Below the pieces are notes generated by a model. That model was not told where the DNA came from, ran no database searches, and saw nothing but the letters and a program-made list of their open reading frames with translations. Below, in pieces: positions 33,148 through 41,729 of a stretch of DNA of 64,000 nt; positions within the stretch are counted from its first letter, which is position 1, and every line of letters begins with the position of its first letter. The DNA comes from UBA1479 sp048263775 (GTDB taxonomy: Bacteria > Pseudomonadota > Alphaproteobacteria > Rhodospirillales > Casp-alpha2). The DNA is taken from positions 664,184-728,183 of the forward strand of contig JBLXDU010000001.1 of NCBI GenBank assembly GCA_048263775.1. The letters run 5' to 3'. Position numbers and translations under genes: made by a program.

Positions 33148-34559
33148 CGGTTGTCCTCCCCACGGGCGTCCAGAAAGCGCTGATAATCCAGCAGCGCCCG
33201 CATGGCGCGCACGGCCCCCCGGGCCGAGAAATACAACGGCATTTGATTGCGCTTGATCTGCGGGATCGCCTGGGCGGCCAGGGATTGGGCACCGGTCCAG
33301 GCGATGATGACGGGCTTGTCGGTCGCCCGCGCGGCTTCGGTGAAAATGTCGCAATAGAAACTGGCGCGCGGCTCACCCACCATGGTGACCAGCAGGAACA
33401 CGCCGTCGATGGTGTCCTGTTCCAGCACCGTGCGGATGGTGTCCTGATAACCCGTGGGGGAACTTCGGATCTGTTGCGTCACGTCGATGGGATTGCGCAG
33501 CGCGCCGAACGGCGGGATGAACTGTTTCAGCGTTTCCTGCGCCGCTTGCGGCAGTTCCGGCACGTCGAGCCCGAAGCGGTGGCATTCATCGGCGCAGACG
33601 CCGCAGATGCCGCCCGACGGCCCGATCAGGCCCATGCGCGGCCCCTTCGGCAATTTGTCCAAAAGGCGGGAAAAGGTGATCGCCGTGGGCAGCAGGTCGG
33701 CCGCGTCGTCGACCCGGACAACGCCGTACTTGCGGCACACGGCGTCGAACACGGCGTCGGAGCCGACCATGGCCCCGGTATGGGACGCAGCGGCGGCGGC
33801 GGAAACCTCGGACAAGCCGATCTTGTAGACCACCACGGGCTTGCCCGCCCGGGCCGCCTTGGCGCAGGCGCGGGTGAATTTGCCCGGGTCGCGGATGCCT
33901 TCGATAAACATCGCGATCACCTTCGTGTCGGGATCGTCGGCGAGATAATCCAGATAGTCCGCGACCTGCAGGTCGGCCTCGTTGCCGACGGAAATCCAAT
34001 GGCTGAACCCGCCCTGTTCCTCGTTCCCGGTGCCGAGCATGGAGCCGCCGACGGCCCCCGATTGCGTCAGGAAGGCGATGTCGCCCTTGTTGAAGCGGGG
34101 TATGGCGCAGACCATGGAGGTGCAGCAGACCATGTCGTTGGCAATGGAGATCATGCCGTTGGTGTTGGGCCCGCAGAACCGCACCCCGCCCGCCTTGGCG
34201 GCGGCGATCAGGTCGGCTTCCAATTGCGGCTCTCCGGCTTCGGAAAACCCGGACGCCAGCACGATGGCAGTCTTCACGCCCTTGGCGCCGCAGTCCTTCA
34301 TCACGGCGACGCTGGCCTTGGCCGGCACGGCGATCAGGGCCAGGTCGATATCGTCCGGGATGTCCGTCACGCTGGCATAGCAGGCGAGGCCCCGGATTTC
34401 CGTTTCCTTGGGATTCACGGGATAGACCTTGCCCGGATAGTTGTGGGCGAGCAGATAATTCAGCGCGACCGTGCCCAGCTTGTCGCCGCCCACTTCATTC
34501 TTTTGTTGGGACGCGCCGACGATGGCGACGGAGCGCGCCCGGATCATGGCGTCGAGCAC
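33144..34559 (-). CDS. Acyl-CoA synthetase (NDP-forming), alpha/CoA-binding subunit
   Basis: A 471-residue protein with a CoA-binding domain (SVAIVGASQQKNEVGG at the start) and two succinyl-CoA synthetase-like domains. SHTGAMVGSD lies in the second half and is close to the catalytic-His region of the fold. Together with the downstream ATP-grasp protein it forms the ADP-forming acyl-CoA ligase. Start is GTG, with AAGGAATAACGTCT before it inside the end of the crotonase gene. The order crotonase, alpha, beta forms one operon, which points to breakdown of an acyl-CoA with energy recovery. The acyl group is not known. Confidence 0.9.
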   Translation of the reverse strand: MLDAMIRARSVAIVGASQQKNEVGGDKLGTVALNYLLAHNYPGKVYPVNPKETEIRGLACYASVTDIPDDIDLALIAVPAKASVAVMKDCGAKGVKTAIVLASGFSEAGEPQLEADLIAAAKAGGVRFCGPNTNGMISIANDMVCCTSMVCAIPRFNKGDIAFLTQSGAVGGSMLGTGNEEQGGFSHWISVGNEADLQVADYLDYLADDPDTKVIAMFIEGIRDPGKFTRACAKAARAGKPVVVYKIGLSEVSAAAAASHTGAMVGSDAVFDAVCRKYGVVRVDDAADLLPTAITFSRLLDKLPKGPRMGLIGPSGGICGVCADECHRFGLDVPELPQAAQETLKQFIPPFGALRNPIDVTQQIRSSPTGYQDTIRTVLEQDTIDGVFLLVTMVGEPRASFYCDIFTEAARATDKPVIIAWTGAQSLAAQAIPQIKRNQMPLYFSARGAVRAMRALLDYQRFLDARGEDNR

Positions 34560-34564
34560 AGACG

Positions 34565-35380
34565 TTATTCCTTGTCGTTGCCTTTGTTTTTGGATTTCGC
34601 CTCAAGCATCTCGGCCATGGCGTTGACGGCTTCCTCATGCTCGGGCGTGTTATGGGCCAGCGCCTGGAACGCCGCCGACATTTCCAACAGAGTGTCCAGC
34701 CGAGCGTGATGGCTTTCCCGCAGCAGACGTTTGGTCAGGCGCAGGGCATGGCCCGGATTGCAGGCGATGCGGTCGGCCAACTCGTTGGCGGCGGTCATCA
34801 GATCGTCCGCCGCGACGACCTTGGACACCAGTCCACAGCCAAGCGCTTCCTGGGCGTCGATGGTGTCGCCGGTGAAGGCCATTTCATAGGCCTTGGAAAA
34901 GCCGACGGCGCGGGGCAGGAAATAGGCCCCGCCGTCGCCGGGGATGATGCCCAGCTTGACGAAGCTTTCCGCGAACTTGGCGTGTTCCGAGGCGATGCGG
35001 ATGTCGCACATGGTCGCCAGGTCGCAACCGGCCCCGATGGCCGCGCCGTTGACGGCGGCGATGGTCGGCACCTCGATGTTGTAGAACGCCTTGGGGATGC
35101 GCTGGATGCCCTTCAGGTAGTTGCTTCTGATCTCGGCGGGGATGCCTTGGGACAGGCCGGTCCTGTTTCGCATAGCGAAAATATTCCCACCGGCACTGAA
35201 GGCCTTTCCGGCACCCGTCAGGATCACGACCTTGACGCTGGGGTCGTTGTTGACCCGCTCGCAAGCGTCGACGAAATCCTGAGCCTGGACTTTTCCCGAC
35301 AGGGAATTGCGCTTTTCCGGGTGGTTCATGGTCAAAGTGACCACGGCGCCCCGCTGTTCATAGAGGAGAAACTGTTCCAT
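34565..35380 (-). CDS. Enoyl-CoA hydratase/isomerase family protein (crotonase)
   Basis: A 271-residue crotonase. The oxyanion-hole strands are GKAFSAGGNIFAM and VNGAAIGAGCDLA, and the later segment GIIPGDGGAYFLPRAVG carries the position of the second catalytic acid. In place of the second catalytic Glu of enoyl-CoA hydratase an Asp is seen (IIPGDGG), so the chemistry may differ (hydratase, isomerase or hydrolase). It is the first gene of a three-gene operon with the NDP-forming acyl-CoA ligase and is divergent from two acyl-CoA dehydrogenases, which suggests a beta-oxidation-like route. Confidence 0.9.
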   Translation of the reverse strand: MEQFLLYEQRGAVVTLTMNHPEKRNSLSGKVQAQDFVDACERVNNDPSVKVVILTGAGKAFSAGGNIFAMRNRTGLSQGIPAEIRSNYLKGIQRIPKAFYNIEVPTIAAVNGAAIGAGCDLATMCDIRIASEHAKFAESFVKLGIIPGDGGAYFLPRAVGFSKAYEMAFTGDTIDAQEALGCGLVSKVVAADDLMTAANELADRIACNPGHALRLTKRLLRESHHARLDTLLEMSAAFQALAHNTPEHEEAVNAMAEMLEAKSKNKGNDKE

Positions 35381-35409
35381 ATTTCCGATCCGGCTGGTTT
35401 CTTATGCCC

Positions 35410-35456
35410 TTGTTGTAGACCATCCTGCGACGTTATAAAACGATTGTATACAATCG
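35410..35456 (+). promoter_or_regulatory. Candidate promoter with a perfect 16-bp palindromic operator
   Basis: The 101-base divergent gap between crotonase and acyl-CoA dehydrogenase has TTGTTG (35410-35415), an 18-base spacer, and TATAAA (35434-35439), reading towards the dehydrogenases. Directly after it lies CGATTGTATACAATCG (35441-35456), a perfect 16-bp palindrome, 25 bases before the TTG start and 60 bases from the crotonase ATG. Its position at the transcription start suggests a repressor site able to control both directions. Confidence 0.6.
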
Positions 35457-35481
35457 AAACCAAGAAAATAGGATTTAAATC

Positions 35482-36633
35482 TTGGAAGACATCCGTTTCA
35501 CGCCGGGCCTTCTACCGCCCGAGGCCGAGGCCCTTCGCGCTGAGGTCCGCGATTTCATCGCAAGCCATCTTAAAGGCTATGCGGGCGTCAAGCGCGCCAA
35601 ATCCTGGTCCGGGGCCGACCCGGAATTTTCCAAGGCCATGGGGGCCCGTGGATGGATCGGCATGACCTGGCCCAAGGAGTACGGCGGTGGCGGGCGAAGC
35701 TTCCTGGAACGCTATGTGGTGCTGGAGGAAATGCTGGCCGCCGGTGCGCCCGTCTCGGCCCATTGGGTGGCCGACCGGCAGAGCGGCCCGTTGTTGTTGA
35801 AATTCGGGACGGAAGAGCAGCGCCGCAAATACATCCCCGCCATCACGCGTGGCGAAAGCTATTTCTGCATCGGCATGAGCGAGCCCAATTCCGGTTCTGA
35901 CCTGGCCTCGATCCGCACCCGGGCGGAGAAGACCGCCGACGGCTGGCGTATCAACGGCCAGAAGATCTGGACCTCCAAGGCCCATACGGCCCATCACATG
36001 ATCGCCCTGGTGCGCACCCGGCCGCAGGATCCCAAGGACCGCCACGCGGGCCTGTCGCAATTCCTCATCGACATGAAGGAAACCAAGGGGGTGACCATCC
36101 GCCCGATCCGCAACATGGCGGGAGAGCAGATGTTCAACGAGGTGTTTTTCGAAGACGCGGAAGTCCCCGCCGATGCCCTGGTCGGGACCGAGGGCGGCGG
36201 CTGGGGACAGGTGACGACGGAACTGGCGTTCGAGCGCAGTGGGCCGGAACGTTATCTCTCCAGCTATCAATTGCTGTACGAACTGGTGCGGGAAATCGGG
36301 GCGGACGCGGGGCCGGCGGAAGCCGCCGGCATCGGGCGGCTGGCAGCGCATTTGTCGACCCTGCGCCAAATGTCGATCTCCATCGCCACCATGCTGGAAC
36401 GCGGCGAGACGCCGAATCTGGCGGCGGCCATCGTCAAGGAACTGGGCGTCGCTTACGAGCAGGACATGCCGGGCAAGGCCCATGACATCGCGGGCATCTC
36501 ACCGCGCACCGGTGCGGGCGACTTCGACCAGGTCATGGCCTACATGACCATGGCGGCGCGGTCGTTCTCGCTGCGCGGCGGCACACGGGAAATCATGCGC
36601 GGGATCATCGCGCGCGGACTGGGGTTGCGCTGA
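35482..36633 (+). CDS. Acyl-CoA dehydrogenase, larger subunit type
   Basis: A 383-residue flavoprotein of the acyl-CoA dehydrogenase family. CIGMSEPNSGSDLASIRT is the FAD/substrate loop, and IWTSKAHTAHH follows it. The C-terminal GGTREIMRGIIARGLG closes the fold. The start is TTG, with AGGA upstream; it comes 25 bases after the palindrome. The stop overlaps the start of the next dehydrogenase by one base. Pairs of unequal dehydrogenases of this sort form mixed tetramers in some steroid, pimelate and long-chain pathways, with FAD shared at the interface. Substrate unknown. Confidence 0.92.
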   Translation: MEDIRFTPGLLPPEAEALRAEVRDFIASHLKGYAGVKRAKSWSGADPEFSKAMGARGWIGMTWPKEYGGGGRSFLERYVVLEEMLAAGAPVSAHWVADRQSGPLLLKFGTEEQRRKYIPAITRGESYFCIGMSEPNSGSDLASIRTRAEKTADGWRINGQKIWTSKAHTAHHMIALVRTRPQDPKDRHAGLSQFLIDMKETKGVTIRPIRNMAGEQMFNEVFFEDAEVPADALVGTEGGGWGQVTTELAFERSGPERYLSSYQLLYELVREIGADAGPAEAAGIGRLAAHLSTLRQMSISIATMLERGETPNLAAAIVKELGVAYEQDMPGKAHDIAGISPRTGAGDFDQVMAYMTMAARSFSLRGGTREIMRGIIARGLGLR

Positions 36634-37694
36634 TGACCGGAACAAGCGAAATGGCGAACATCCTGGCGGAAGCCGCCGGGCGTCTGTTGGAAGATCATGT
36701 CACCCGCGACGTCCTGGGTGCTGCCGAGGACGGCAGCTGGCCCGCCGATCTGTGGCAAGTGCTGGAAGACAACGGCCTGACCCAACCCTTGGCCCCGGAA
36801 GACCGGGGCGGCATGGGGGCGTCCTTCGCCGATGCCTTTGTCATCGCCTTCGCCGCCGGGCGTATGCGGGCACCCGTGCCCCTGGTGGAAACCATGGCGG
36901 CGGGCTGGCTGCTGGGCCGGGCCGGGATCGATGTGCCGGCGGGCCCCCTGGCATTGATCGACGGTGGGACGGACCTGGCGTTCAAGGATGGTGCCGTGTC
37001 CGGTGTCGTCGCGGGCGTGCCCTGGGCGGCCCGGGCCGGGCATCTGGTCGCCGAAGTCGGCGGCACGGTGCTGCTGGTCCCCACCGATGCGGTGACGATT
37101 GCTTCCGACCGGAACATGGCGGGCGAACCCCGCGATACCGTTACCTTGAAGAATGCCAAGCCATCAGCCACGGGGGCTCTTGGCTTGACCGCGACCCTGC
37201 CTGTCGCCCGCACCCTGGGGGCGCTCATGCGCGCGGCCCAGATGGCGGGCGCCATGGAGGGTGCCGTGACCCTGGCCGTGCAGCACGCGGGCGATCGCGA
37301 ACAGTTCGGCCGACCCATCGCCAAGTTCCAGGCGATCCAGCAGATGCTGGCCCGCGCCGCCGCCCGCGCCGCCCAGGCGCGCAGCGCCGCCGAAACGGCC
37401 TTCCTCGCCCTCGACCGGGCGGGGGGCGATCTGACGGACGCGGAATGGGATGTGGCGGCGGCCAAGGTGGTGGCCGGGGAGGCGGCGGAAATCGTCTATG
37501 ACGTGGCCCATCAGACCCATGGTGCGATCGGCTTCACTTACGAGCACGAACTGCATTTCACCACGCGCCGTCTCTGGGCCTGGCGGGGTGAGTTCGGGGC
37601 GGAAACCTATTGGGCCCAGGAAATCGGACAGCGCGTGCTGGCGCGGGGCTCTGATAATCTGTGGCCGGACCTGACGGCGCGGCAGAAGGGCTGA
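36633..37694 (+). CDS. Acyl-CoA dehydrogenase, smaller subunit type
   Basis: A 353-residue protein of the acyl-CoA dehydrogenase family but shorter than usual and more divergent in the middle. DREQFGRPIAKFQAIQQM is the C-terminal-domain signature, and AIGFTYEHELHF lies where FAD contacts are made near the end. The N-terminal third is Ala-rich. Its ATG overlaps the previous stop by one base (TGATG), so the two are co-translated and probably form a heteromer. It ends 4 bases from the convergent threonine aldolase gene. Confidence 0.92.
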   Translation: MTGTSEMANILAEAAGRLLEDHVTRDVLGAAEDGSWPADLWQVLEDNGLTQPLAPEDRGGMGASFADAFVIAFAAGRMRAPVPLVETMAAGWLLGRAGIDVPAGPLALIDGGTDLAFKDGAVSGVVAGVPWAARAGHLVAEVGGTVLLVPTDAVTIASDRNMAGEPRDTVTLKNAKPSATGALGLTATLPVARTLGALMRAAQMAGAMEGAVTLAVQHAGDREQFGRPIAKFQAIQQMLARAAARAAQARSAAETAFLALDRAGGDLTDAEWDVAAAKVVAGEAAEIVYDVAHQTHGAIGFTYEHELHFTTRRLWAWRGEFGAETYWAQEIGQRVLARGSDNLWPDLTARQKG

Positions 37695-37698
37695 GCGG

Positions 37699-38733
37699 TC
37701 AGACCGCCGCCGTCGCCGCCGTTGCCAGGAACGCATCCACGTCGTCTTCCGGGGTGTTGAAGGCGGTGACAAGGCGGGTTTTGCGCCGGCCTTCCTCATC
37801 CGCGCCCCGGTCGTAGAACAGAAAGCCCTTGGCCTTCAAGGCTTCGGCCATGGGGGCGGGCATGCGCGGGAAAACCTGGTTGCCGTCGACGGACCCGATG
37901 ATCTCAACGCCCAGGGCTGTGAGGCCGTCCGCCAATTTTTTCGCCATGGCGTTGGAATGGCGCGCGTTCTCAAGCCACAGGCCGTCCGCCAGATAGGCCT
38001 CCATTTGCGCCGTCATCAGGCGCATCTTGGACAGCACATGGCCGGCGCGTTTCTGGCGGTAGAGGAATTCATCCCCCAGGGCGGGGTTGAACACGACCAC
38101 GGCCTCCAGCGCCAGGGCCCCGTTCTTGGTGCCGCCGAAGCTAAGCACGTCGACCCCGGCCTTCCAGCTCATGTCGGCGGGCGAACAGTTCAGCCCGGCC
38201 AAGGCATTGGCGAAGCGTGCGCCGTCCATGTGCAGGGACAGGCCGTGTTTGCGGCAGACCGCGCCGATGGCGGCGATCTCGTCGACCCGGTAGGCCGTGC
38301 CCTTTTCCGTCAGCTGCGTGACGCTGACGGCGCGAACCTGGGAATAATGCTCATCCCCCCGGCCTTCCAGGGTCGCGGCCTCGACGGCGTCCGGCGTGAT
38401 CTTGCCGTCCGCGCCCGGCAGGCCGATCAGCCGCGCACCACCCGAATACATTACCGGGCCGTTGCCTTCGTGGTCGAAGATATGCGCCGTCTCATGGCAC
38501 ACGAGCGCCCCCCAGGACGGCGTGATCGAGGCCACGGCCAGACCGTTGGCCGCCGTGCCCGTGGGCACGAAGAACACCTTGGCCTCGGTCTCGAACACCT
38601 CGCACACGCGTTGTCGCGCGGCCTCCGTCCCGTCGTCGTGGCCGTAGGGCATGGTGCGGCCGTCATTGGCGGCGACGATGGCGGCCATGATGTCCGGATG
38701 GGCGCCCGCCGTGTTGTCGGATGCGAAGTTCAT
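37699..38733 (-). CDS. Low-specificity L-threonine aldolase family protein
   Basis: A 344-residue PLP-dependent fold-type I enzyme. FASDNTAGAHPDIM is the conserved start, FVPTGTAANGLA the cofactor phosphate region, LHMDGARFANA the Asp region binding the pyridine nitrogen, and SFGGTKNG holds the Schiff-base Lys. These aldolases split L-threonine or L-allo-threonine to glycine and acetaldehyde. The open frame extends 39 codons upstream, but the ATG at 38733 has AAGGAG before it and matches the family start. It stands alone on this strand, followed by no obvious partner. Confidence 0.92.
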   Translation of the reverse strand: MNFASDNTAGAHPDIMAAIVAANDGRTMPYGHDDGTEAARQRVCEVFETEAKVFFVPTGTAANGLAVASITPSWGALVCHETAHIFDHEGNGPVMYSGGARLIGLPGADGKITPDAVEAATLEGRGDEHYSQVRAVSVTQLTEKGTAYRVDEIAAIGAVCRKHGLSLHMDGARFANALAGLNCSPADMSWKAGVDVLSFGGTKNGALALEAVVVFNPALGDEFLYRQKRAGHVLSKMRLMTAQMEAYLADGLWLENARHSNAMAKKLADGLTALGVEIIGSVDGNQVFPRMPAPMAEALKAKGFLFYDRGADEEGRRKTRLVTAFNTPEDDVDAFLATAATAAV

Positions 38734-38776
38734 GGGCGGGGCTCCTTGGGGGTTGGAATTACTTTGGGGGTTGGGA

Positions 38777-39211
38777 TTAATCGGCGACGAGGTTGAGCTC
38801 AATGGCGTGAAAGGCCGATCGGTCGGGAGCGACGCCATGGGCGCGGGCATCGACGGCCTGACCGTCCTTCACCGCAACGATGACCCAGATCAGATCCGTC
38901 TCATAGGCCATTTTCAAATCCGTGGCGCTGGGCAGGGCCGGGCCGCCGGGATGGGAATGATAATGGCCGATGATGCGCTCCTCCGTGCCGTCGAGGGATC
39001 GCATCAGGTCGAAGCGCACTTGGGGGTCGACCTCGAACGAATCTTCGGCCCGGGATTCGGTGACGTTGGGCGAGGGCACCATACGGGTGACCAAGGTTTC
39101 GCCTGGTGCCGAACCGTCCCGGCCCGCCAGCAGGCCGCAGCACTCGTAGGGAGAGGCGGCCTCGGCGGCCTCGGTGATGCGCTCCAGCAGGGTTTGGGGG
39201 ATGGTCAGCAC
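38777..39211 (-). CDS. JAMM/MPN+ metallopeptidase (Mov34/PAD-1 type, M67)
   Basis: A 144-residue single-domain JAB/JAMM protein with a complete zinc site: Glu23 in PYECCGLLAG, then His85-x-His87, Ser95 and Asp98 in the H-x-H-x7-S-x2-D pattern. Prokaryotic members cut the C-terminal extension of, or release, ubiquitin-like sulfur carriers (e.g. in cysteine synthesis with CysO-like proteins), or act as isopeptidases. A MoaD-like carrier is encoded at 4.2 kb but is too far away to claim as a partner. It lies 21 bases upstream of nothing else on its strand except the small membrane protein gene, with which it may be co-transcribed. Confidence 0.88.
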   Translation of the reverse strand: MLTIPQTLLERITEAAEAASPYECCGLLAGRDGSAPGETLVTRMVPSPNVTESRAEDSFEVDPQVRFDLMRSLDGTEERIIGHYHSHPGGPALPSATDLKMAYETDLIWVIVAVKDGQAVDARAHGVAPDRSAFHAIELNLVAD

Positions 39212-39232
39212 GGGGGCAGTCCTTCCCGCGGC

Positions 39233-39583
39233 TTAAGGATTGATTCGGCCCGTGACGCGGCCCGCGGCCGGATCGACGATCAGCACCTGACCGCACACCC
39301 CGGCGGGTTGGGTCAGGACATAGATCTGCCCGCCCAGTTGGGTCACGGACTTGATCTCGCAACCCGTCGGCAGGTTCAACTCGATATCGCCGGACACAGC
39401 CAGGGGCGGGGCCAGATGGGCCGGTGGCGGTGTGCCGGCAGCCGTGGCGGCGGGTTTGGCGTCGCCGAACAGGCGCCAAGTCGGGTCCTGGCTGGTCTTA
39501 AAGAAGCCATAGACCAACAGGCCGAGGCCGAGCGCGATCAGAACGCCCAGGCCGATCACCAGTGTTTTCAGTGCCGCATGCAT
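39233..39583 (-). CDS. Small membrane-anchored protein of unknown function
   Basis: A 116-residue protein with one N-terminal transmembrane helix (VIGLGVLIALGLGLLVYGFF, about residues 9-28), a Pro/Ala linker, and a short C-terminal domain with LPTGCEIKSVTQLGG, IYVLTQP and CGQVLIVDPAAGRV. Two Cys in this domain could form a disulfide in the periplasm. The pattern is like small alphaproteobacterial proteins of the DUF6476 kind, but I am not sure of the family. It starts 93 bases from the divergent rluD and is 21 bases before the JAMM peptidase gene. Confidence 0.7.
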   Translation of the reverse strand: MHAALKTLVIGLGVLIALGLGLLVYGFFKTSQDPTWRLFGDAKPAATAAGTPPPAHLAPPLAVSGDIELNLPTGCEIKSVTQLGGQIYVLTQPAGVCGQVLIVDPAAGRVTGRINP

Positions 39584-39676
39584 GGAGGCTTAAGTGCAAC
39601 GCGGGGCGGGGGCTGTCAAGCATGGTTGACGCCCGTGCTTGACACCATCCGGCCCCCGGCGTTTCCTCGCCGGGCC

Positions 39677-40645
39677 ATGAGCGAGATCCATAGCCTGACA
39701 ATTCCCGCCGATCAGGCGGGCGAACGCCTGGATAAGGCCCTGACGGCGCTGCTGCCGGACCTGTCCCGCGCGCGCCTGCAGGCGCTGCTGGCCGAGGGTC
39801 AAGTGGCGGACGGCACCGGACAGCCGGTGACCGAGGCCAAGCGCAAGGTGCGGGCCGGCGAGGGCTATACGGTCACCATCCCGCCGCCCGTTCCGGCCAC
39901 ACCCGAGGGTCAGGCGATTCCCTTGGACGTCGTCTACGAGGATGACCAACTGATCGTCATCGACAAACCCCAGGGCCTGGTCGTGCATCCGGCGGCGGGC
40001 AATGCCGACGGCACGCTGGTCAACGCGCTGCTGGCCCATTGCAAGGGCTCGCTGTCGGGCATCGGCGGGGTCGAGCGGCCGGGCATCGTGCATCGCCTGG
40101 ATAAGGATACCTCGGGCCTCATGGTTGCGGCCAAGACGGATATCGCGCACCGGGGGCTCGCCAAGCAGTTCGAGGACCATTCCATCGACCGTGCCTACCG
40201 CGCCCTGGTGTGGGGCGTGCCGCGTCCGACGGCGGGCGAGATCACGGGCCATATCGGCCGCGATCCCCGCAACCGCAAGAAGATGGCGGTGCGCCCGGAC
40301 GCCTCCGGCAGATGGGCCAAGACCTTCTACACGGTGCTGGAACGGTTCGGCGACCGGGCGGCCTTGGTCGAATGCCGGCTGGCCACGGGACGCACGCATC
40401 AGATCCGGGTGCATATGGCGTCGATCGGCCATCCCATCATCGGTGATCCGCTCTATGGCGGCCGGCGGGGCCGCACGGCGGGCCTGCCGCCCGAGCTGAA
40501 AAACCCACTAAATGACTGTAAAAACCAAGCTCTCCACGCATGTATTCTCGGGTTTACCCATCCGGTGACCGGGGAGAGGCTCAGCTTCTCATCAAATAAA
40601 CATAATTATATCAATGATATATCTGCGATTTTGCGGTCGGTCTAA
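39677..40645 (+). CDS. rluD: 23S rRNA pseudouridine synthase, RluD/RluA family
   Basis: A 322-residue protein with an N-terminal S4 RNA-binding domain (GERLDKALTALLPDLSRARL) and an RluA catalytic domain. The catalytic Asp142 sits in HRLDKDTSG, and RTHQIRVHM is the second signature. RluD makes pseudouridines in helix 69 of 23S rRNA. It is followed by rpoH, a gene order I recognise from many alphaproteobacteria. The last 20 residues (from SFSSNKHNY) are encoded by much more AT-rich DNA than the rest. The ribosome binding site is weak. Confidence 0.94.
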   Translation: MSEIHSLTIPADQAGERLDKALTALLPDLSRARLQALLAEGQVADGTGQPVTEAKRKVRAGEGYTVTIPPPVPATPEGQAIPLDVVYEDDQLIVIDKPQGLVVHPAAGNADGTLVNALLAHCKGSLSGIGGVERPGIVHRLDKDTSGLMVAAKTDIAHRGLAKQFEDHSIDRAYRALVWGVPRPTAGEITGHIGRDPRNRKKMAVRPDASGRWAKTFYTVLERFGDRAALVECRLATGRTHQIRVHMASIGHPIIGDPLYGGRRGRTAGLPPELKNPLNDCKNQALHACILGFTHPVTGERLSFSSNKHNYINDISAILRSV

Positions 40646-40784
40646 AATCTTCTGTACCTGAGTAAATCCCTCGGCTAATATCCGACCAAATTGGTATGAA
40701 TTAACGCAGTGCATCATAACCCTCCGTTCTGGCCGTCAGGTAGACGGCGGGTCAGCTGCGTTCGGATATGAGGGAAACCGCACC

Positions 40785-41675
40785 ATGGGATACATGGCCC
40801 CTGAAAAGGACTTGAGTTTTGCCCCGGAAGACAATCTGTCGCGTTATCTGTACCGCATCCGGGATTTCCCCATGCTGGAGCCGGAGGAAGAGGTCTCCCT
40901 CGCCCGGCGCTGGCAGGAACATGGCGACGAAGCGGCGGCCCGCCGCCTGGTGACCAGCCACCTGCGCCTCGTCGCCAAGATCGCCATGGGCTATCGCGGC
41001 TACGGCCTGCCCGTGGGCGAGCTGATTTCAGAAGGCAACGTCGGCATGATGCAGGCGGTCAAGCGTTTCGATCCGGAGCGCGGATTCCGTCTCGCGACCT
41101 ATGCCATGTGGTGGATCCGTGCGGCGATCCAGGAATACATCCTGCGATCATGGTCGCTGGTCAAGATGGGCACGACGGCGGCGCAGAAAAAGTTGTTCTT
41201 CAACCTGCGCCGGATGAAGGCTCAGATGTCGGCCATCGACGAGGGCGATCTGCACCCGGAACAGGTGGCCGAGATCGGCCGCAAGCTGGGCGTGTCCGAG
41301 GTCGAGGTCGTCAACATGAACCGGCGTCTGGCAGGCGGCGACCAGTCACTCAACGCACCCTTGCGCCAAGATGCCGACGGTGAATGGCAGGACTGGCTGG
41401 TTGAGGATTCTGAAGATCAGGAATCCCGCCTGGGTGACGACGAAGAGCTGTCGGAACGGCGCGGTATGCTCAATGCGGCGTTGAAGTCGCTCAGCGAGCG
41501 GGAACGTCATATCATCGAGGAACGGCGTCTGAAGGACACACCGGCAACCCTGCAGGATCTGTCGGCGGAATACGGGATTTCCCGTGAACGCATCCGCCAG
41601 ATCGAAGTTCGGGCCTTTGAGAAGCTTCAGAAGTCGGTCAAGAACGCAGTCATCGAGCGTCACATCTCGCATTAA
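40785..41675 (+). CDS. rpoH: RNA polymerase heat-shock sigma factor (sigma-32)
   Basis: A 296-residue sigma-70-family factor. Region 2 is clear (GNVGMMQAVKRFDPERGFRL, WWIRAAIQEYILRSWSLVKM), and the RpoH box QKKLFFNLR follows. Region 4 ends with the helix-turn-helix GISRERIRQIEVRAFEKL. RpoH directs transcription of heat-shock genes. The 139-base gap upstream is AT-rich and presumably holds its own promoter. A direct repeat spans its stop codon and the next gap. It converges on the pseudokinase unit. Confidence 0.96.
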   Translation: MGYMAPEKDLSFAPEDNLSRYLYRIRDFPMLEPEEEVSLARRWQEHGDEAAARRLVTSHLRLVAKIAMGYRGYGLPVGELISEGNVGMMQAVKRFDPERGFRLATYAMWWIRAAIQEYILRSWSLVKMGTTAAQKKLFFNLRRMKAQMSAIDEGDLHPEQVAEIGRKLGVSEVEVVNMNRRLAGGDQSLNAPLRQDADGEWQDWLVEDSEDQESRLGDDEELSERRGMLNAALKSLSERERHIIEERRLKDTPATLQDLSAEYGISRERIRQIEVRAFEKLQKSVKNAVIERHISH

Positions 41676-41691
41676 GGCCAGATCTCGCATT
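41664..41691. repeat. 10-bp direct repeat at rpoH 3' end
   Basis: ATCTCGCATT occurs at 41664-41673 and again at 41682-41691, across the rpoH stop codon. It may be a trace of a small duplication. Confidence 0.5.
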
Positions 41692-41729
41692 CAGGAATGC
41701 CGACGGCGGCGGTTCGTGGGGCGGCGGGA

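Noticed and set aside
38651..39676. Plus-strand frame upstream of rluD giving a longer product
   Set aside because: It covers the threonine aldolase start, the JAMM gene and the small membrane gene in antisense. RluD's S4 domain begins at the ATG at 39677.
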